Shown: positions 22,805-32,306, counted from the first letter of the stretch. The stretch is 64,000 nucleotides of DNA from a bacterium (Candidatus Blackallbacteria) CG13_big_fil_rev_8_21_14_2_50_49_14 (GCA_002783405.1 PFGG01000064.1:309570-373569); one strand, 5' to 3'. Program-made: numbers and translations. The notes: a model not told the origin generated them from the sequence alone.

Positions 22805-23836
22805 ATGCGTTCACGACTGACCAAAACACGCCTATTTGTTTCTCTCGCCCTATTTTTAGGGCTGATTTGTTTTGGCACTTTGGGCTATATCCTGCTCACA
22901 GGCAGCGATCTGTTTGAAGCCTTGTATATGACGATTATTTCCATTACCACCACGGGATATGGCGAAACGATTGATATTCTTCACAATAAGCCAGCCCGTG
23001 TCTTTACTATGTTTTTGCTGCTCTGTGGCATGGGAATTACGGTATACTTCGCTTCATACCTTACAGCTTTTTTAGTTGAAGGGGAATTAAAAAACTTTTT
23101 ATCCCATCGGCGTATGTTTCGCGAAATTGAAAAATTGAATTCTCACTTAATTATTGCAGGGGGTGGCCAAACTGCTTTTTATGCCGTTGAAGAACTTCTT
23201 ACGGCGAGAAGGCCCTTTGTCGTGATTGAAAAAGATCCTGCTGCCTTTGAATATATGCGAGAGCATTTTCATAACTATAATCTGCTGGGCTTGATTGGCG
23301 ATGCCACAGACGATGAAATATTAAAACAAGCAGGCATTGAACAGGCTGTGGGCTTAATTACGACCCTGCCTGAGGATCGTGACAATCTCTTTGTGACGAT
23401 TACAGCCCGGGGCTTAAATCCAGGCATTCGTATCATCGCTAAAATCGTACATCAAAGTTCTGCTCGCAAAATGCGTATGGCAGGGGCCGATGAGGTCGTC
23501 TGTCCGGATTCAATTGGGGGCTTGCGCATGGTCAGTCAGATGATCCATCCCCATGTGGTGCAGTTTCTCGACACCATGATGCGCATCAAAAGTGAAAGTA
23601 TCCGTATTGAAGAAATCAAGATTACAGGTCAGATCTGCAATGGCTGTTCCTTAAAAAATTTGCGCTTGCCTGAACAATTTGGCAATTTATTGGTTTTGGC
23701 GCTTCTGCCAGCTAATGACCACGAAGCCCCGCTTTATAATCCCGTGGCGGATACCTTGACCCATACGGGTGACACGCTGGTCGTGTTGGGAAATATTGAT
23801 TGGATTGGAAAGGCCAGGAGCTATTTTGCGAGTTAG
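22805..23836 (+). CDS. Two-TM potassium channel with RCK (TrkA-N/TrkA-C) domain
   Basis: A 343-aa protein of MthK/Kch type: TM1 (about 11-31), pore helix and selectivity filter TTTGYGET (48-55), TM2 (about 68-88), then an NAD-binding-type RCK domain starting at LIIAGGGQTAFYAVEELL (about 115) with VVIEKD and GDATDDEILKQAGI, and a TrkA-C domain from about 265. It conducts K+ across the inner membrane, gated by ligand or ion binding to the RCK part. The following lipoprotein gene overlaps its 3' end by 11 bp. Confidence 0.92.
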   Translation: MRSRLTKTRLFVSLALFLGLICFGTLGYILLTGSDLFEALYMTIISITTTGYGETIDILHNKPARVFTMFLLLCGMGITVYFASYLTAFLVEGELKNFLSHRRMFREIEKLNSHLIIAGGGQTAFYAVEELLTARRPFVVIEKDPAAFEYMREHFHNYNLLGLIGDATDDEILKQAGIEQAVGLITTLPEDRDNLFVTITARGLNPGIRIIAKIVHQSSARKMRMAGADEVVCPDSIGGLRMVSQMIHPHVVQFLDTMMRIKSESIRIEEIKITGQICNGCSLKNLRLPEQFGNLLVLALLPANDHEAPLYNPVADTLTHTGDTLVVLGNIDWIGKARSYFAS

Positions 23837-25064
23837 TTCTGTTCTGCAACTTCTCGTTCAGACAGCCTGTCTCTTTTCGCTATTTTCCTGTATGGGTCGG
23901 CCGGGGGGCATTCATTGGATTCTTCATTCCCGCTATTGGGATCCCCGCATCACACTGGTAGATATCAATCACGATGGCACCCAGGATCTGCTGCTTTCAG
24001 GTTATCAGAAACAGGAACGCAAAGATGAGCAGGACAAAGTGATTACTGACAGCGTCGTCGCCCTGGATGGACGCAATCACAAGATCATGTGGGGCTTTCA
24101 AACCGGAGGGAATGTTCAGGGCTATCCTACGGTTTATCAGAATACTGTCTATTTTGGCAGTACCGACCATAACCTCTATGCCTTGGATCTCGAAAACGGG
24201 CGTCTACTTTGGCAGTTTAGAACCGAAGGACCGATTCTCGGTACAGTTGCCGGTGGCTATGGCCGTGTCTATTTTGGTTGTCGGGATCGCAATCTCTATG
24301 CTTTAGATGCCAAAACAGGCATTTTGGATTGGAAATACCCCATTTCGCACCCAATTGACGGCTCTCCGGCTTTGGGCTATGGCAAAGTTTTTTTTGGTGG
24401 CTGGGATCAGATGGTACATGCTCTGGACAGTAAAACCGGAAAATTGATCTGGCGTTACCGTGGAGAAGGCTATTTTTCGCAATCTTCTCCTGTCTTGCAT
24501 GCCGGCACCTTGTATATTGGCTCTTGGGATCGTCATCTCTATGCCTTAAAAGCTGAATCAGGTCGTTTGCGCTGGCGCTATGAAACGCGTGGCTATATTG
24601 AAGAATCCAGCCCGGTGGTGTATGGCGATAAGGTTTATGTCGGCAGCAATGATAAGAGCTTTTATGCTATTGATCGCAAAACAGGGCGTCTGCGCTGGAA
24701 ATACAGGGCCAAAGACGCCATTTATTCAACACCCGCCATCTCTTCGCGTGCGGTTTATTTTTCGTCACGGGATGGGTATGTCTATTCTCTCAGTCACCGT
24801 GGGATTCCTCGCTGGAAGTTTCATGCAGGACATCCGATCCATGGTTCTCCGGCGATTGCGGGAAATCAACTCTATTTGGGGTCTGAGAACAATCAGTTTT
24901 TTGCTCTGAATGACGGAGGCATGGGCAGTATTTATTGGGGAATGTATGGCGGGGCCCCTGATCACCGCCATCTCTTGGCAGGGGCTGAAGAAACAGGGGA
25001 TGAACTTTCACGCAGTGGCAAATGGTGGTTACCGGTATGGGAATGGTTACAGGATCAATTATAA
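23826..25064 (+). CDS. PQQ-repeat beta-propeller lipoprotein
   Basis: A 412-aa protein. I place the start at TTG 23826, which has AGGAG just upstream and yields a lipoprotein signal (RVSSVLQLLVQTACLFSLFSC with lipobox LFSC). The mature part is an eight-bladed PQQ/BamB-like propeller with repeated blocks of the form VYFGSTDHNLYALDLENGRLLW, for example near residues 110-130, 150-170, 190-215, 230-255 and 275-295. Such propellers are protein scaffolds in the envelope (BamB) rather than dehydrogenases when short. Upstream in-frame codons would read through the channel gene. The next gene overlaps by 43 bp. Confidence 0.85.
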   Translation: MRVSSVLQLLVQTACLFSLFSCMGRPGGIHWILHSRYWDPRITLVDINHDGTQDLLLSGYQKQERKDEQDKVITDSVVALDGRNHKIMWGFQTGGNVQGYPTVYQNTVYFGSTDHNLYALDLENGRLLWQFRTEGPILGTVAGGYGRVYFGCRDRNLYALDAKTGILDWKYPISHPIDGSPALGYGKVFFGGWDQMVHALDSKTGKLIWRYRGEGYFSQSSPVLHAGTLYIGSWDRHLYALKAESGRLRWRYETRGYIEESSPVVYGDKVYVGSNDKSFYAIDRKTGRLRWKYRAKDAIYSTPAISSRAVYFSSRDGYVYSLSHRGIPRWKFHAGHPIHGSPAIAGNQLYLGSENNQFFALNDGGMGSIYWGMYGGAPDHRHLLAGAEETGDELSRSGKWWLPVWEWLQDQL

Positions 25065-26512
25065 AATTTTTATTTCAATCACCCAAATGGCTGCGTGCTT
25101 TTTTGGTGATTCATTGGGTGGCATTGATTGCCCTTGCCATTTTTGTAACGGCATTTTGTGTCAATGCCGCGTTTTTACCCTTGGAACGCCAATGGCCCCT
25201 TTCGCTCTGGGATTTGGTTCTGGCCGTTGCCGGGCTCAAACTCTTTTCTGTCTTTCTTTCCAGTTTGCACGAATTACGCATGCGTCAATTGGCTGGGGGC
25301 TTGCCGGGATTGGCTTTGACACATCTTCAATGGGCTTTGCGATTTACCCCAGGAAATCCTGAACTCTATTATGCCTGGGGACACTTGCTCTACCTCCAGG
25401 GGGATTTAAGTGGGGCACGGGAAAAATACAAGCAGGTCACACAAATTTTTCCTTTAGACAGTGCGGCAGAAGTCTATCTGGGTCGGCTTGAACTCTCTGT
25501 GGGACATTGGCAGGAGGCCCATGGGCATTTTGCACGGGCTTATCGTTTGGCCCGTGGCATTGCCTGGAATGATTTGCGTGAATGGATGCCCGAAGCTGTG
25601 AATGAAGCCGTTCCTCATCGCTTTCGCACCTCTTGGAGCAAACTCAATTTTGACCAGGAACAATTGGATTTTTTAATTCAAGGGCATTATTTATCCGGGC
25701 ATTTTAAGCTGATTCTACAAAATTACCAAGATCTTCTGCGTGACTTGGCCAGCCAGAATAAGACAGCCTATCCGATTGTTTTATCTGCAGAGCAACATGC
25801 CAAGGTTTTGCCCGTATTGGGGCGCAATATTCATATTTCACCTGTGCCTGAATTTCCTTCAGAGCTTGTTCGAATTGAAGATACAGAGCGTTTAGAGGCG
25901 AGCTTTCAAAAAGATGGAATTTTGGTTTTGGATTCACTTCTTGCGCCTGATGCCTGTGAAGCACTCCTGCATTTTTGCCAAAAATCGACGATCTGGCATG
26001 ATGATCATAAATCAGGGGGGTATTTGGGCAGTTATATGGACGATGGCTTTAACTGCCCTTTGCTCTATCAGGTTGCGCGTGAGCTCAAAGAGAAATTACC
26101 TGGCATTTTAGGTGCCTGGTCGCTCTTGCAAATGTGGGGTTATAACCATGACAGTCAATGTGAGGGGATCGGTCTGCACGCTGACGCTGCGCATGTGAAT
26201 ATCAATCTCTGGCTGACCCCAGAGAGCGCCAATCAGGATCCTGAACATGGTGGGCTTTTGGTCTTTCCTTTGGAAGCGCCACAGGATTGGTCGTTTCAGA
26301 CTCTCAATACTGAAACTGAGCGCATGCAGGCCTTGATCCAAGCAGAGCAGATCTCTCCTGTTAAAATTGCCTACCGCCAGAACCGGGCTGTGATTTTTCG
26401 CTCGCGGTTTTTTCATGCCACTGATCAGGTGAATTTTAAACCGGGTTATTTGAACCGCCGTATCAATATCACTTTTTTGTATGGGCGCTATCAGCCAGAT
26501 TTGAAGCCTTGA
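25022..26512 (+). CDS. Membrane TPR protein with 2OG-Fe(II)-oxygenase-like domain
   Basis: A 496-aa protein with three parts. Two N-terminal hydrophobic helices (about 22-46 and 60-80) anchor it. A TPR-like region follows (about 95-180: LTHLQWALRFTPGNPELYYAWGHLLYLQGDLSGA). The C-terminal domain is 2-oxoglutarate/Fe(II) dioxygenase-like: FQKDGILVLDSLL, the iron pair H-x-D in GLHADAAHVNINLWL (about 385-388), and the distal His and Arg in FRSRFFHATDQV and LNRRINITFLYGR near the C-terminus. Substrate unknown. It overlaps the PQQ lipoprotein gene by 43 bp and probably belongs to the channel operon. Start codon is uncertain (25022 or 25037). Confidence 0.75.
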   Translation: MVVTGMGMVTGSIIKFLFQSPKWLRAFLVIHWVALIALAIFVTAFCVNAAFLPLERQWPLSLWDLVLAVAGLKLFSVFLSSLHELRMRQLAGGLPGLALTHLQWALRFTPGNPELYYAWGHLLYLQGDLSGAREKYKQVTQIFPLDSAAEVYLGRLELSVGHWQEAHGHFARAYRLARGIAWNDLREWMPEAVNEAVPHRFRTSWSKLNFDQEQLDFLIQGHYLSGHFKLILQNYQDLLRDLASQNKTAYPIVLSAEQHAKVLPVLGRNIHISPVPEFPSELVRIEDTERLEASFQKDGILVLDSLLAPDACEALLHFCQKSTIWHDDHKSGGYLGSYMDDGFNCPLLYQVARELKEKLPGILGAWSLLQMWGYNHDSQCEGIGLHADAAHVNINLWLTPESANQDPEHGGLLVFPLEAPQDWSFQTLNTETERMQALIQAEQISPVKIAYRQNRAVIFRSRFFHATDQVNFKPGYLNRRINITFLYGRYQPDLKP

Positions 26513-26568
26513 GATTTTTGTTCAGAATGTGGATACACCCTGTTAAGGGAGCTCTCTCAGCTTTAAGC

Positions 26569-27288
26569 TCAGTATTTTTTTAGATAAGAATCTAAAAAAG
26601 ATAAGCTCAGCGACCAGGCTTGTCTTGCTGCGTTAAAATCATAGTTGCTGCGTGCATCGCAGGCAAAGCCATGATCCACATTTGCAAATTCAACCGTGAC
26701 GAAGTCCTTTTTCAATTCACGGAGTTTTTGGGTGAGTTTTTGATGGCTTTCGGGTTGAATCCAGGGATCTTGTCCTGCCCAGAAAAAGAGTTGAGGGGCA
26801 TGGAGATATTCACAGAGTTCCAGATGATTTTCAGCAATGCCTGCCCCATAAAATGAAACTGCTGCTTTGAGCGGAATCCAGGCATTTGCAAGAAAACTGA
26901 GTCTCCCTCCCAGGCAAAAACCCATGCTGCCAATTCGATCGCCAGCGACATGGGGATGGTGTTGTAACCATTCATAGCAGGCCTTAATATCTGCTTTGAG
27001 GCCCTCAGGGGTAAGGGCTGCTGCTTGGGTTCTGCCAGGCTGAAGATCCTCATAACCACTTTCGAAACCCGGGCTGCTGCGATGAAAAATATCTGGAGCC
27101 ACGACCATATAGCCTTCTGCTGCAAGCCGATCGGCCACTTGCCGGATATGCTCATTGACGCCAAAAATTTCCTGAAAAAGTAATAGTGCAGGGTAAAGCC
27201 CTTCTTGTTCGGGGCTGGCTACATATGCCACCATTTCGGTCTCGTCTGAAATAGCAATTGTTTCATGAAATGTGCGAATTTCTGCCAT
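26569..27288 (-). CDS. Dienelactone hydrolase family protein
   Basis: A 239-aa alpha/beta hydrolase with a Cys nucleophile: GFCLGG (Cys125), Asp174 in WAGQDPWI and His206 in NVDHGFACD. The oxyanion region is LLLFQEIFGVNEHI near 36-49. Family members hydrolyse dienelactones or related lactones/esters. The ATG has GGGAG five bases upstream. The upstream region contains a palindrome over the -35, so regulation by a repressor is plausible. Confidence 0.88.
   Translation of the reverse strand: MAEIRTFHETIAISDETEMVAYVASPEQEGLYPALLLFQEIFGVNEHIRQVADRLAAEGYMVVAPDIFHRSSPGFESGYEDLQPGRTQAAALTPEGLKADIKACYEWLQHHPHVAGDRIGSMGFCLGGRLSFLANAWIPLKAAVSFYGAGIAENHLELCEYLHAPQLFFWAGQDPWIQPESHQKLTQKLRELKKDFVTVEFANVDHGFACDARSNYDFNAARQAWSLSLSFLDSYLKKY
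26576..26599. repeat. AT-rich inverted repeat at convergent gene ends
   Basis: Perfect 10-bp inverted repeat TTTTTTAGAT / ATCTAAAAAA with a 4-base loop, between the convergent ends of the oxygenase-like and dienelactone hydrolase genes. It could act as a weak bidirectional terminator, but the stem is AT-rich. Confidence 0.4.
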
Positions 27289-27324
27289 GAAGTCTCCCGT
27301 GTTTTGAGAAAATTTGTGCTGAGA

Positions 27325-27361
27325 ATTATAACAGAACTGTCTTGAGAGCGATATCTCTCAA
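27325..27361 (-). promoter_or_regulatory. Promoter and candidate operator of the dienelactone hydrolase gene
   Basis: On the minus strand a perfect TATAAT lies at 27330-27325, 37 bp before the start codon. A 7-bp perfect inverted repeat TTGAGAG-N6-CTCTCAA (27342-27361) covers the -35 position. That arrangement is typical of a repressor operator. Confidence 0.45.
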
Positions 27362-27465
27362 ATTTCACTGAAGATGAGGGCGTTGGGGGGATTGATTTAA
27401 AATTTTTATTATGTTATGGTTAAGTATAGGTTAAATCAGTTTGGGCAATTTTAAGGAGTTTTTGT

Positions 27466-27915
27466 ATGGTTTCGATCAGTTCTTTAAGCAGTCAAATTAT
27501 TCGCAATTATGATACCAACAATGATGGCGTGATTTCTCTGCGCGGTCAGCGCCCTGAAACGGAGCGCTTTGTACGTGATTTTATTCCCGGTCAGAATTAT
27601 GACACCATCACCTTGACCCGTTATGATCACGATAAGCTTTTTGCGAAGGCCGATATTGATGGCGATGGACAAGTCACCCGTGATGAATTAACAGGTGTAT
27701 TAAAATTATTTGATACCAACAATGATGGTGAGCTGAAGAACAGCGGCCCTTTCTGGAATCGCAAAGGTGAATTGCGCAATTATGAAAAAGCCTATGGCGA
27801 GCATGGCGTGATTGTCGATCAGCATCTGATCCATCATCCCCAGCCTCCCATGCCTCCTGTTCCCCATTACCCCAGAGCGGTAGCGGGTTCCAGTGTCGGC
27901 ATTCGTATCGCTTAA
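27466..27915 (+). CDS. EF-hand calcium-binding protein
   Basis: A 149-aa protein without signal peptide. Two complete EF-hand loops, DIDGDGQVTRDE (63-74) and DTNNDGEL (from 83), and a third N-terminal one (DTNNDGVIS, from 16) that fits the calcium ligand spacing. A Pro-rich C-terminal tail (HHPQPPMPPVPHYP) follows. It probably binds calcium in the cytoplasm or is exported by an unseen route. RBS AAGGAG is seven bases from the ATG. A strong terminator follows. Confidence 0.8.
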   Translation: MVSISSLSSQIIRNYDTNNDGVISLRGQRPETERFVRDFIPGQNYDTITLTRYDHDKLFAKADIDGDGQVTRDELTGVLKLFDTNNDGELKNSGPFWNRKGELRNYEKAYGEHGVIVDQHLIHHPQPPMPPVPHYPRAVAGSSVGIRIA

Positions 27916-27928
27916 ATTTACCCTTTTT

Positions 27929-27963
27929 AAGCCCCTGGAAGCGAGCTTCCAGGGGCTTTTTCA
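27929..27963 (+). terminator. Rho-independent terminator after the EF-hand gene
   Basis: AAGCCCCTGGAA / TTCCAGGGGCTT (12 bp stem, 6-base loop) followed by T residues. Confidence 0.92.
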
Positions 27964-28569
27964 TGGGCTCTGAAAACTATGCCAGGCACTGAGCATTCTC
28001 GAAAAAGTCGTTAAGAGACACATGGCGCTAAAGATCAAGGCCAGCAGTTTAAACTGTTCGGGAATGAGGAACAGGATACAAAAAAAGATCAGGGTTTCAC
28101 TCCCCTCTGTCAAACCGCCAAGATAGTAAAAGGCCTTGGGGCCTCGTGCCTGGGTATGCAGATTGCGTTTTGCGGCCAGAATGGCATAGGCCAGGAAGGT
28201 GGTTGAGGTTCCCATAAAACTGAATAAAAGGAGACTGGCGTGCAGGGCCGAATCGGGTTGGGCCAATGCCATAGCAAAAACCAGCAGGGCATACACTAAA
28301 AAATCAGAAACAATATCTAGATAGCCACCAAAATCTGTAGGGCCCAGGCGTCTGGCCAAGGCACCATCGAGACCATCCAGCAAGCGGTTCAACAAAAAAA
28401 ATCCCAGCCCCCAGCCAAATTGGCGCCAAGCCAAGGCCGAAGCTGCAGCCAGCCCCAGACAGAACCCGATCAAAGTCACGGCATTGGCATGGAGCCCCAC
28501 TTTTTCAAGCTGTTCGGCAATGGCTTGCAAAGGGCGATCGATATGGGGACGAAGCCAGGCATCCAACAT
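27961..28569 (-). CDS. CDP-alcohol phosphatidyltransferase
   Basis: A 202-aa inner-membrane enzyme with the full CDP-alcohol signature: D-G-x2-A-R-x8-G-x3-D-x3-D read in LDGALARRLGPTDFGGYLDI and following VSDF. It has about six membrane helices. The enzyme joins a CDP-diacylglycerol (or CDP-alcohol) to a second alcohol in phospholipid synthesis; the acceptor is not readable. The ATG at 28569 lies two bases after the stop of the giant glycosyltransferase gene; a GTG at 28596 overlapping that gene is the alternative start. Confidence 0.85.
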   Translation of the reverse strand: MLDAWLRPHIDRPLQAIAEQLEKVGLHANAVTLIGFCLGLAAASALAWRQFGWGLGFFLLNRLLDGLDGALARRLGPTDFGGYLDIVSDFLVYALLVFAMALAQPDSALHASLLLFSFMGTSTTFLAYAILAAKRNLHTQARGPKAFYYLGGLTEGSETLIFFCILFLIPEQFKLLALIFSAMCLLTTFSRMLSAWHSFQSP

Positions 28570-28571
28570 TT

Positions 28572-31500
28572 TCAGGCGGGTTGGGTCTGTTCGCACAAGC
28601 GATCAGAAATTTGAAGCGCCTTGAGAACTTCTTCATTGTCTGGTTCGAGTTGGTAGGCCAATAGAAAGGCATTGCGGGCATCTATAAACTTTTCCTGCTC
28701 AAGAAAGATCAAGCCAATGCCATTGTACAGCGCGATCGTTTGTGGGCCGATATTGAGGGCCCTTTCAAAAAGTTGCAGGGCCTGGCTGTATTCCTGAATA
28801 CCGATTAAGAGATAGCCCAATTGAATGAGAGCTTCACTGTGCCGTGGATTTTTTTCAAGAATATCCATATACAAGGCACTGGCTTCACCAGTTTCTCCTT
28901 GTGAACTTTTTAGGCCTGCCAAGAGCATCAAGGTATCTGCGTGGTGCGGTTCCTTTAAGAGAATTTCACGCAGATAGGCCTCAGCTTGTTCGTTATGCCC
29001 TTCGTTCAATTCAATGCTGGCTAGATCCAAGCTGCTCAGTACAAAATCTGGGAATTTGGCGCGGACGGTTAAAAAATAGTTTTTGGCCAAAGCATAATCT
29101 CCCTGTTGCAAAGCAATCACTCCCAGATTGTGGAGTGAATCTGGATCCTTTGCATCCAGACTGAGGGCTTTTTCAAAATCGGCCTGGGCTTCGCGATGTC
29201 TGCCTTCTTCAAGCCAAATAATTCCTCGGTGTCTGAAGTCTGATGCCCCTGCCAGGTCTTTGGCGATCAGATCGTTATAGATCGCTTTGACTTTTTCAAG
29301 CGCGCCCGTTTTAAAATGAAAACGGGCAATATTTTGAAGTAAGGCGTGGGTGGGCTCTAAATTTTCTAAGAGCGCACGGGCTTTGTCTATTTGGTTCTCA
29401 CGTAGGTAGAGATTGCCCAACTCTACCCGTGCAGCCTGACCCAGGGCATCGGTGGCATCAAAATTTTCTACAAGTTTTTCGAGCAGGGTCAGGGCCGCTG
29501 GGGTATTCTTTTCAAGCATCTCACAGCGCGCCAATTCCAGTTGAAAGGCGCCTGCCTGTTGGGGGGGCAGATGGCTATCGTCGAGATATTTACGGGCCTC
29601 ATCAGGTTTTTGTCTGAACAAAGCCAGTCGGGCCAAGCCCAGGCGGATCTCTGGGTTTTCAGGGTTTTCACGCAGGGCGCGTCTGAAATAATGATCTGCA
29701 TTTTCGAGATCCCCTTGCATCAGATAGGTATTGCCGATTCCTGCATAGGGCTTCCAGGTGGTGGCCGCTCTGTCTGAAACGAGCGAAGTAAAGGCTTCTA
29801 ATCTCAATGCCATGGCTTTTTGAAAGGCTTCAATTGATTTTGTATATTCTCCTGCTTGACTCCAGGCAGTGCCAAAATTCACCCAATAATCGGGATTGCT
29901 TTGACAAATTTCAGGCGCATTTTGGAGGGTATCAAGTGCTTTTTCATTCTGATTCAATTGCAGATAAATAGACGCGATATAAGACCAACAGGCGCTCATA
30001 TAGGTGGGAAGGTTTTCACGTTTTTTTGATTTCTCAACGGCGTCTAAAAAGGCTGAAAGTGCCGCTTCATTTTCTTCCTGGACGCGGTAGGTCAGGCCCA
30101 GATTAAAGGAATGGAAAGGGTTCTCTGGATCCTGACGAAGTGAGGTTTGAACCAATTCGAGGTTGCGCTGATATTTATCACGTTCCTGCATTAAACTGCC
30201 TGTATAGCCGTAGTGCAGAATCAAGACATCGGGTGTGGCGAGCCTTTCAAAAGGATAACCTGGGGTACGCGGCTCCAATTGTTCATGAATAAACCCGGTA
30301 TAGTGCAGTTCAGAATGTCTGGGAAACAGGCGCAGCATATAATGCTCAACCGTATCGATTTCATTTCCCTCTTTGCTGAAATTTCTGATTTTGAGTTGAT
30401 ACCCAGTTAGTTGGGACTGGGGTGTTTTGATCAGTTCATGAATATTGTGGAGAGTTTCAGGTGCAATGACCTCATCCGCATCCAGGATTAAGATCCAGTC
30501 GCCGCTGGCATGTTGAATGGCCTGATTACGCGCTTCTGAAAAACTACCTGTCCATTTAAAATGAAAAACCTGGGCCCCCATCTCTTCAGCAATTTTCACC
30601 GTTTGATCCGTAGAACCTGTATCGACAATGATCATCTCATCGACTATTTCTCGAACACTTTCCAGGCAGTTGCGTAAAAAGCGCTCTTCATTTTTGACGA
30701 TCATACAGAGCGATAAGCTCTGCTTGTGTTTGGCTTGAGGGGCACTTTCCAAGAGTTTTTCCCATTCTGCAAACTCAGCTGGGATTTCGCTTGGCTCAAG
30801 TGATTGAGAAAAAGCTTTGAGACTTTCACGCGCACCTTGGTGCTCTGGATTCAGTTGCAAAGCCTGTTGAAAGGATTTTTGCGCAAGCGAAAGAGCGCCT
30901 GAATGATAAAGTGCGATGCCAGCAACAGAATACAAATTTGCATTGTTGGGGCTTTGTTTGAGAGCCGTCTGAAAGTGATTTAAGGCTTCTGAATAGTGTT
31001 TCAATTGCAATTGCAGGGTGCCGATATCCAGATGCAGAACCGGATTCCCGCTGTCTTCAAGCAACACTTCTTCTAAGAGTTCGAGGGCTTCCTGTGCATA
31101 GCCCGCATGAAGTTTTTCTAAGGCCTGTAGGGTTTTGGCCTGCAAACGGTTTTGTTCCTGACGAAAGATAGGCTTCTCATTCAGATTCTTGATGCGATTG
31201 AGCGCTATCTCCAGTGTCTGTTCCCAACTGAAATTTTGGTGTACATATTGGCTGGCTTTCGAGCCCATTGCTTGAAATTTTGAGGGGTTCTCAAAGAGAT
31301 GCCGCATATGGTAACGGATTTCAGCCAGGTTGTTTTCATGCCAGGAGGGGTAATGGAGAGTAGGAATTCCCCCGATTTGTTTTTCTGTCGATTTGACGGG
31401 GCGGCTTTTGAGCCAAATATTCAAGTCACTTTCTTCTATGCCCAAACGATGCTCGGTTTGGGTCAGAATCACTGGCAAACCACAGGCCATGGCTTCAAAA

Positions 31501-32306
31501 ATTGAAAACCCAAAGGCTTCAGCGCGAAAAGGTGAAACCAAGGCTTGGCAAGCTGTATAGAGAGAGGCCTCTTCCTGAGCGTTCATTTGATGTTCAAGCA
31601 AAACGATGCTGGGATTATCTGGGTTGGCTTGAAAATTTTGAATCATTTGCAAAATGCCCTTTTGCTCTGTGGAGTGGGTTGCACCTTGCACTTTGATGAT
31701 CAGACTGACCTCTTCATCAGGGAGAAACTCATTTACGAAGGCCTGAAGCAAGAGATCCAGACCTGAATACCATAGCAATTCTCCTGAAAATAAGAAGCAG
31801 AATTTTTTTCGACCGGGTATCCGCATGGGGGGCGCGGAGGGGTTGAATAGTTTAGCATCAACGCCTATCGGCACAAGCGCCAGGCGATCAGGATGAATGC
31901 CCTCTTTTTGGTAAAGTTCATAGTTTTCACGGGTATGTACCCAAACCTCGTCACTTGAATAGAGCAGCAATTGATGCCAATCGATAGGGCTTGAACCATA
32001 TTCCCAAGGCAGGCAATGGATCCATTTTGCTGAAGTGGTTTCTAATTCTGGCGGCAGGCCTTGGTGGATCAACTCAAATTGCAAATGGCTAGGCTTGCGC
32101 GAGATTTTTGCTTCCAGTTCTGCTGGCAAGCTCAGAGCATGGGAACTGTTCAGGTCTTCGGCAGCAAGACAGAGATCGTAGTGTCCGTTTTGAATGAGTC
32201 TGGAAGACAATTCTCGGTTAAAGCGAGCGAAGGGAGTCGTTTGATACAGCGGACCCGTCAGGCGAATACCGGGTTTGTGTTTTATTTTTCCTATTTTTAA
32301 GGCCAT
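28572..32306 (-). CDS. Giant GT4-TPR-GT2-TPR glycosyltransferase
   Basis: A 1244-aa protein. Residues 1-385: GT4 (GT-B) glycosyltransferase, with LVPIGVDAKLFNP, FSGELLWYSGLDLLLQAF, and the C-terminal nucleotide-sugar site FGFSIFEAMACGLPVIL. About 395-510: TPR repeats. About 530-745: GT2 (GT-A) domain with SLCMIVKNEERFLRNCLESV, IIVDTGSTDQT and the metal-binding DAD near 609-611. About 770-1240: a long TPR superhelix (for example YWVNFGTAWSQAGEYTKSIE, DSLHNLGVIALQQGDYALAK). There is no signal peptide or TM segment. It resembles cytosolic enzymes that build glycans or glycosylate proteins. Two active-looking GT domains in one chain are unusual. Confidence 0.88.
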   Translation of the reverse strand: MALKIGKIKHKPGIRLTGPLYQTTPFARFNRELSSRLIQNGHYDLCLAAEDLNSSHALSLPAELEAKISRKPSHLQFELIHQGLPPELETTSAKWIHCLPWEYGSSPIDWHQLLLYSSDEVWVHTRENYELYQKEGIHPDRLALVPIGVDAKLFNPSAPPMRIPGRKKFCFLFSGELLWYSGLDLLLQAFVNEFLPDEEVSLIIKVQGATHSTEQKGILQMIQNFQANPDNPSIVLLEHQMNAQEEASLYTACQALVSPFRAEAFGFSIFEAMACGLPVILTQTEHRLGIEESDLNIWLKSRPVKSTEKQIGGIPTLHYPSWHENNLAEIRYHMRHLFENPSKFQAMGSKASQYVHQNFSWEQTLEIALNRIKNLNEKPIFRQEQNRLQAKTLQALEKLHAGYAQEALELLEEVLLEDSGNPVLHLDIGTLQLQLKHYSEALNHFQTALKQSPNNANLYSVAGIALYHSGALSLAQKSFQQALQLNPEHQGARESLKAFSQSLEPSEIPAEFAEWEKLLESAPQAKHKQSLSLCMIVKNEERFLRNCLESVREIVDEMIIVDTGSTDQTVKIAEEMGAQVFHFKWTGSFSEARNQAIQHASGDWILILDADEVIAPETLHNIHELIKTPQSQLTGYQLKIRNFSKEGNEIDTVEHYMLRLFPRHSELHYTGFIHEQLEPRTPGYPFERLATPDVLILHYGYTGSLMQERDKYQRNLELVQTSLRQDPENPFHSFNLGLTYRVQEENEAALSAFLDAVEKSKKRENLPTYMSACWSYIASIYLQLNQNEKALDTLQNAPEICQSNPDYWVNFGTAWSQAGEYTKSIEAFQKAMALRLEAFTSLVSDRAATTWKPYAGIGNTYLMQGDLENADHYFRRALRENPENPEIRLGLARLALFRQKPDEARKYLDDSHLPPQQAGAFQLELARCEMLEKNTPAALTLLEKLVENFDATDALGQAARVELGNLYLRENQIDKARALLENLEPTHALLQNIARFHFKTGALEKVKAIYNDLIAKDLAGASDFRHRGIIWLEEGRHREAQADFEKALSLDAKDPDSLHNLGVIALQQGDYALAKNYFLTVRAKFPDFVLSSLDLASIELNEGHNEQAEAYLREILLKEPHHADTLMLLAGLKSSQGETGEASALYMDILEKNPRHSEALIQLGYLLIGIQEYSQALQLFERALNIGPQTIALYNGIGLIFLEQEKFIDARNAFLLAYQLEPDNEEVLKALQISDRLCEQTQPA

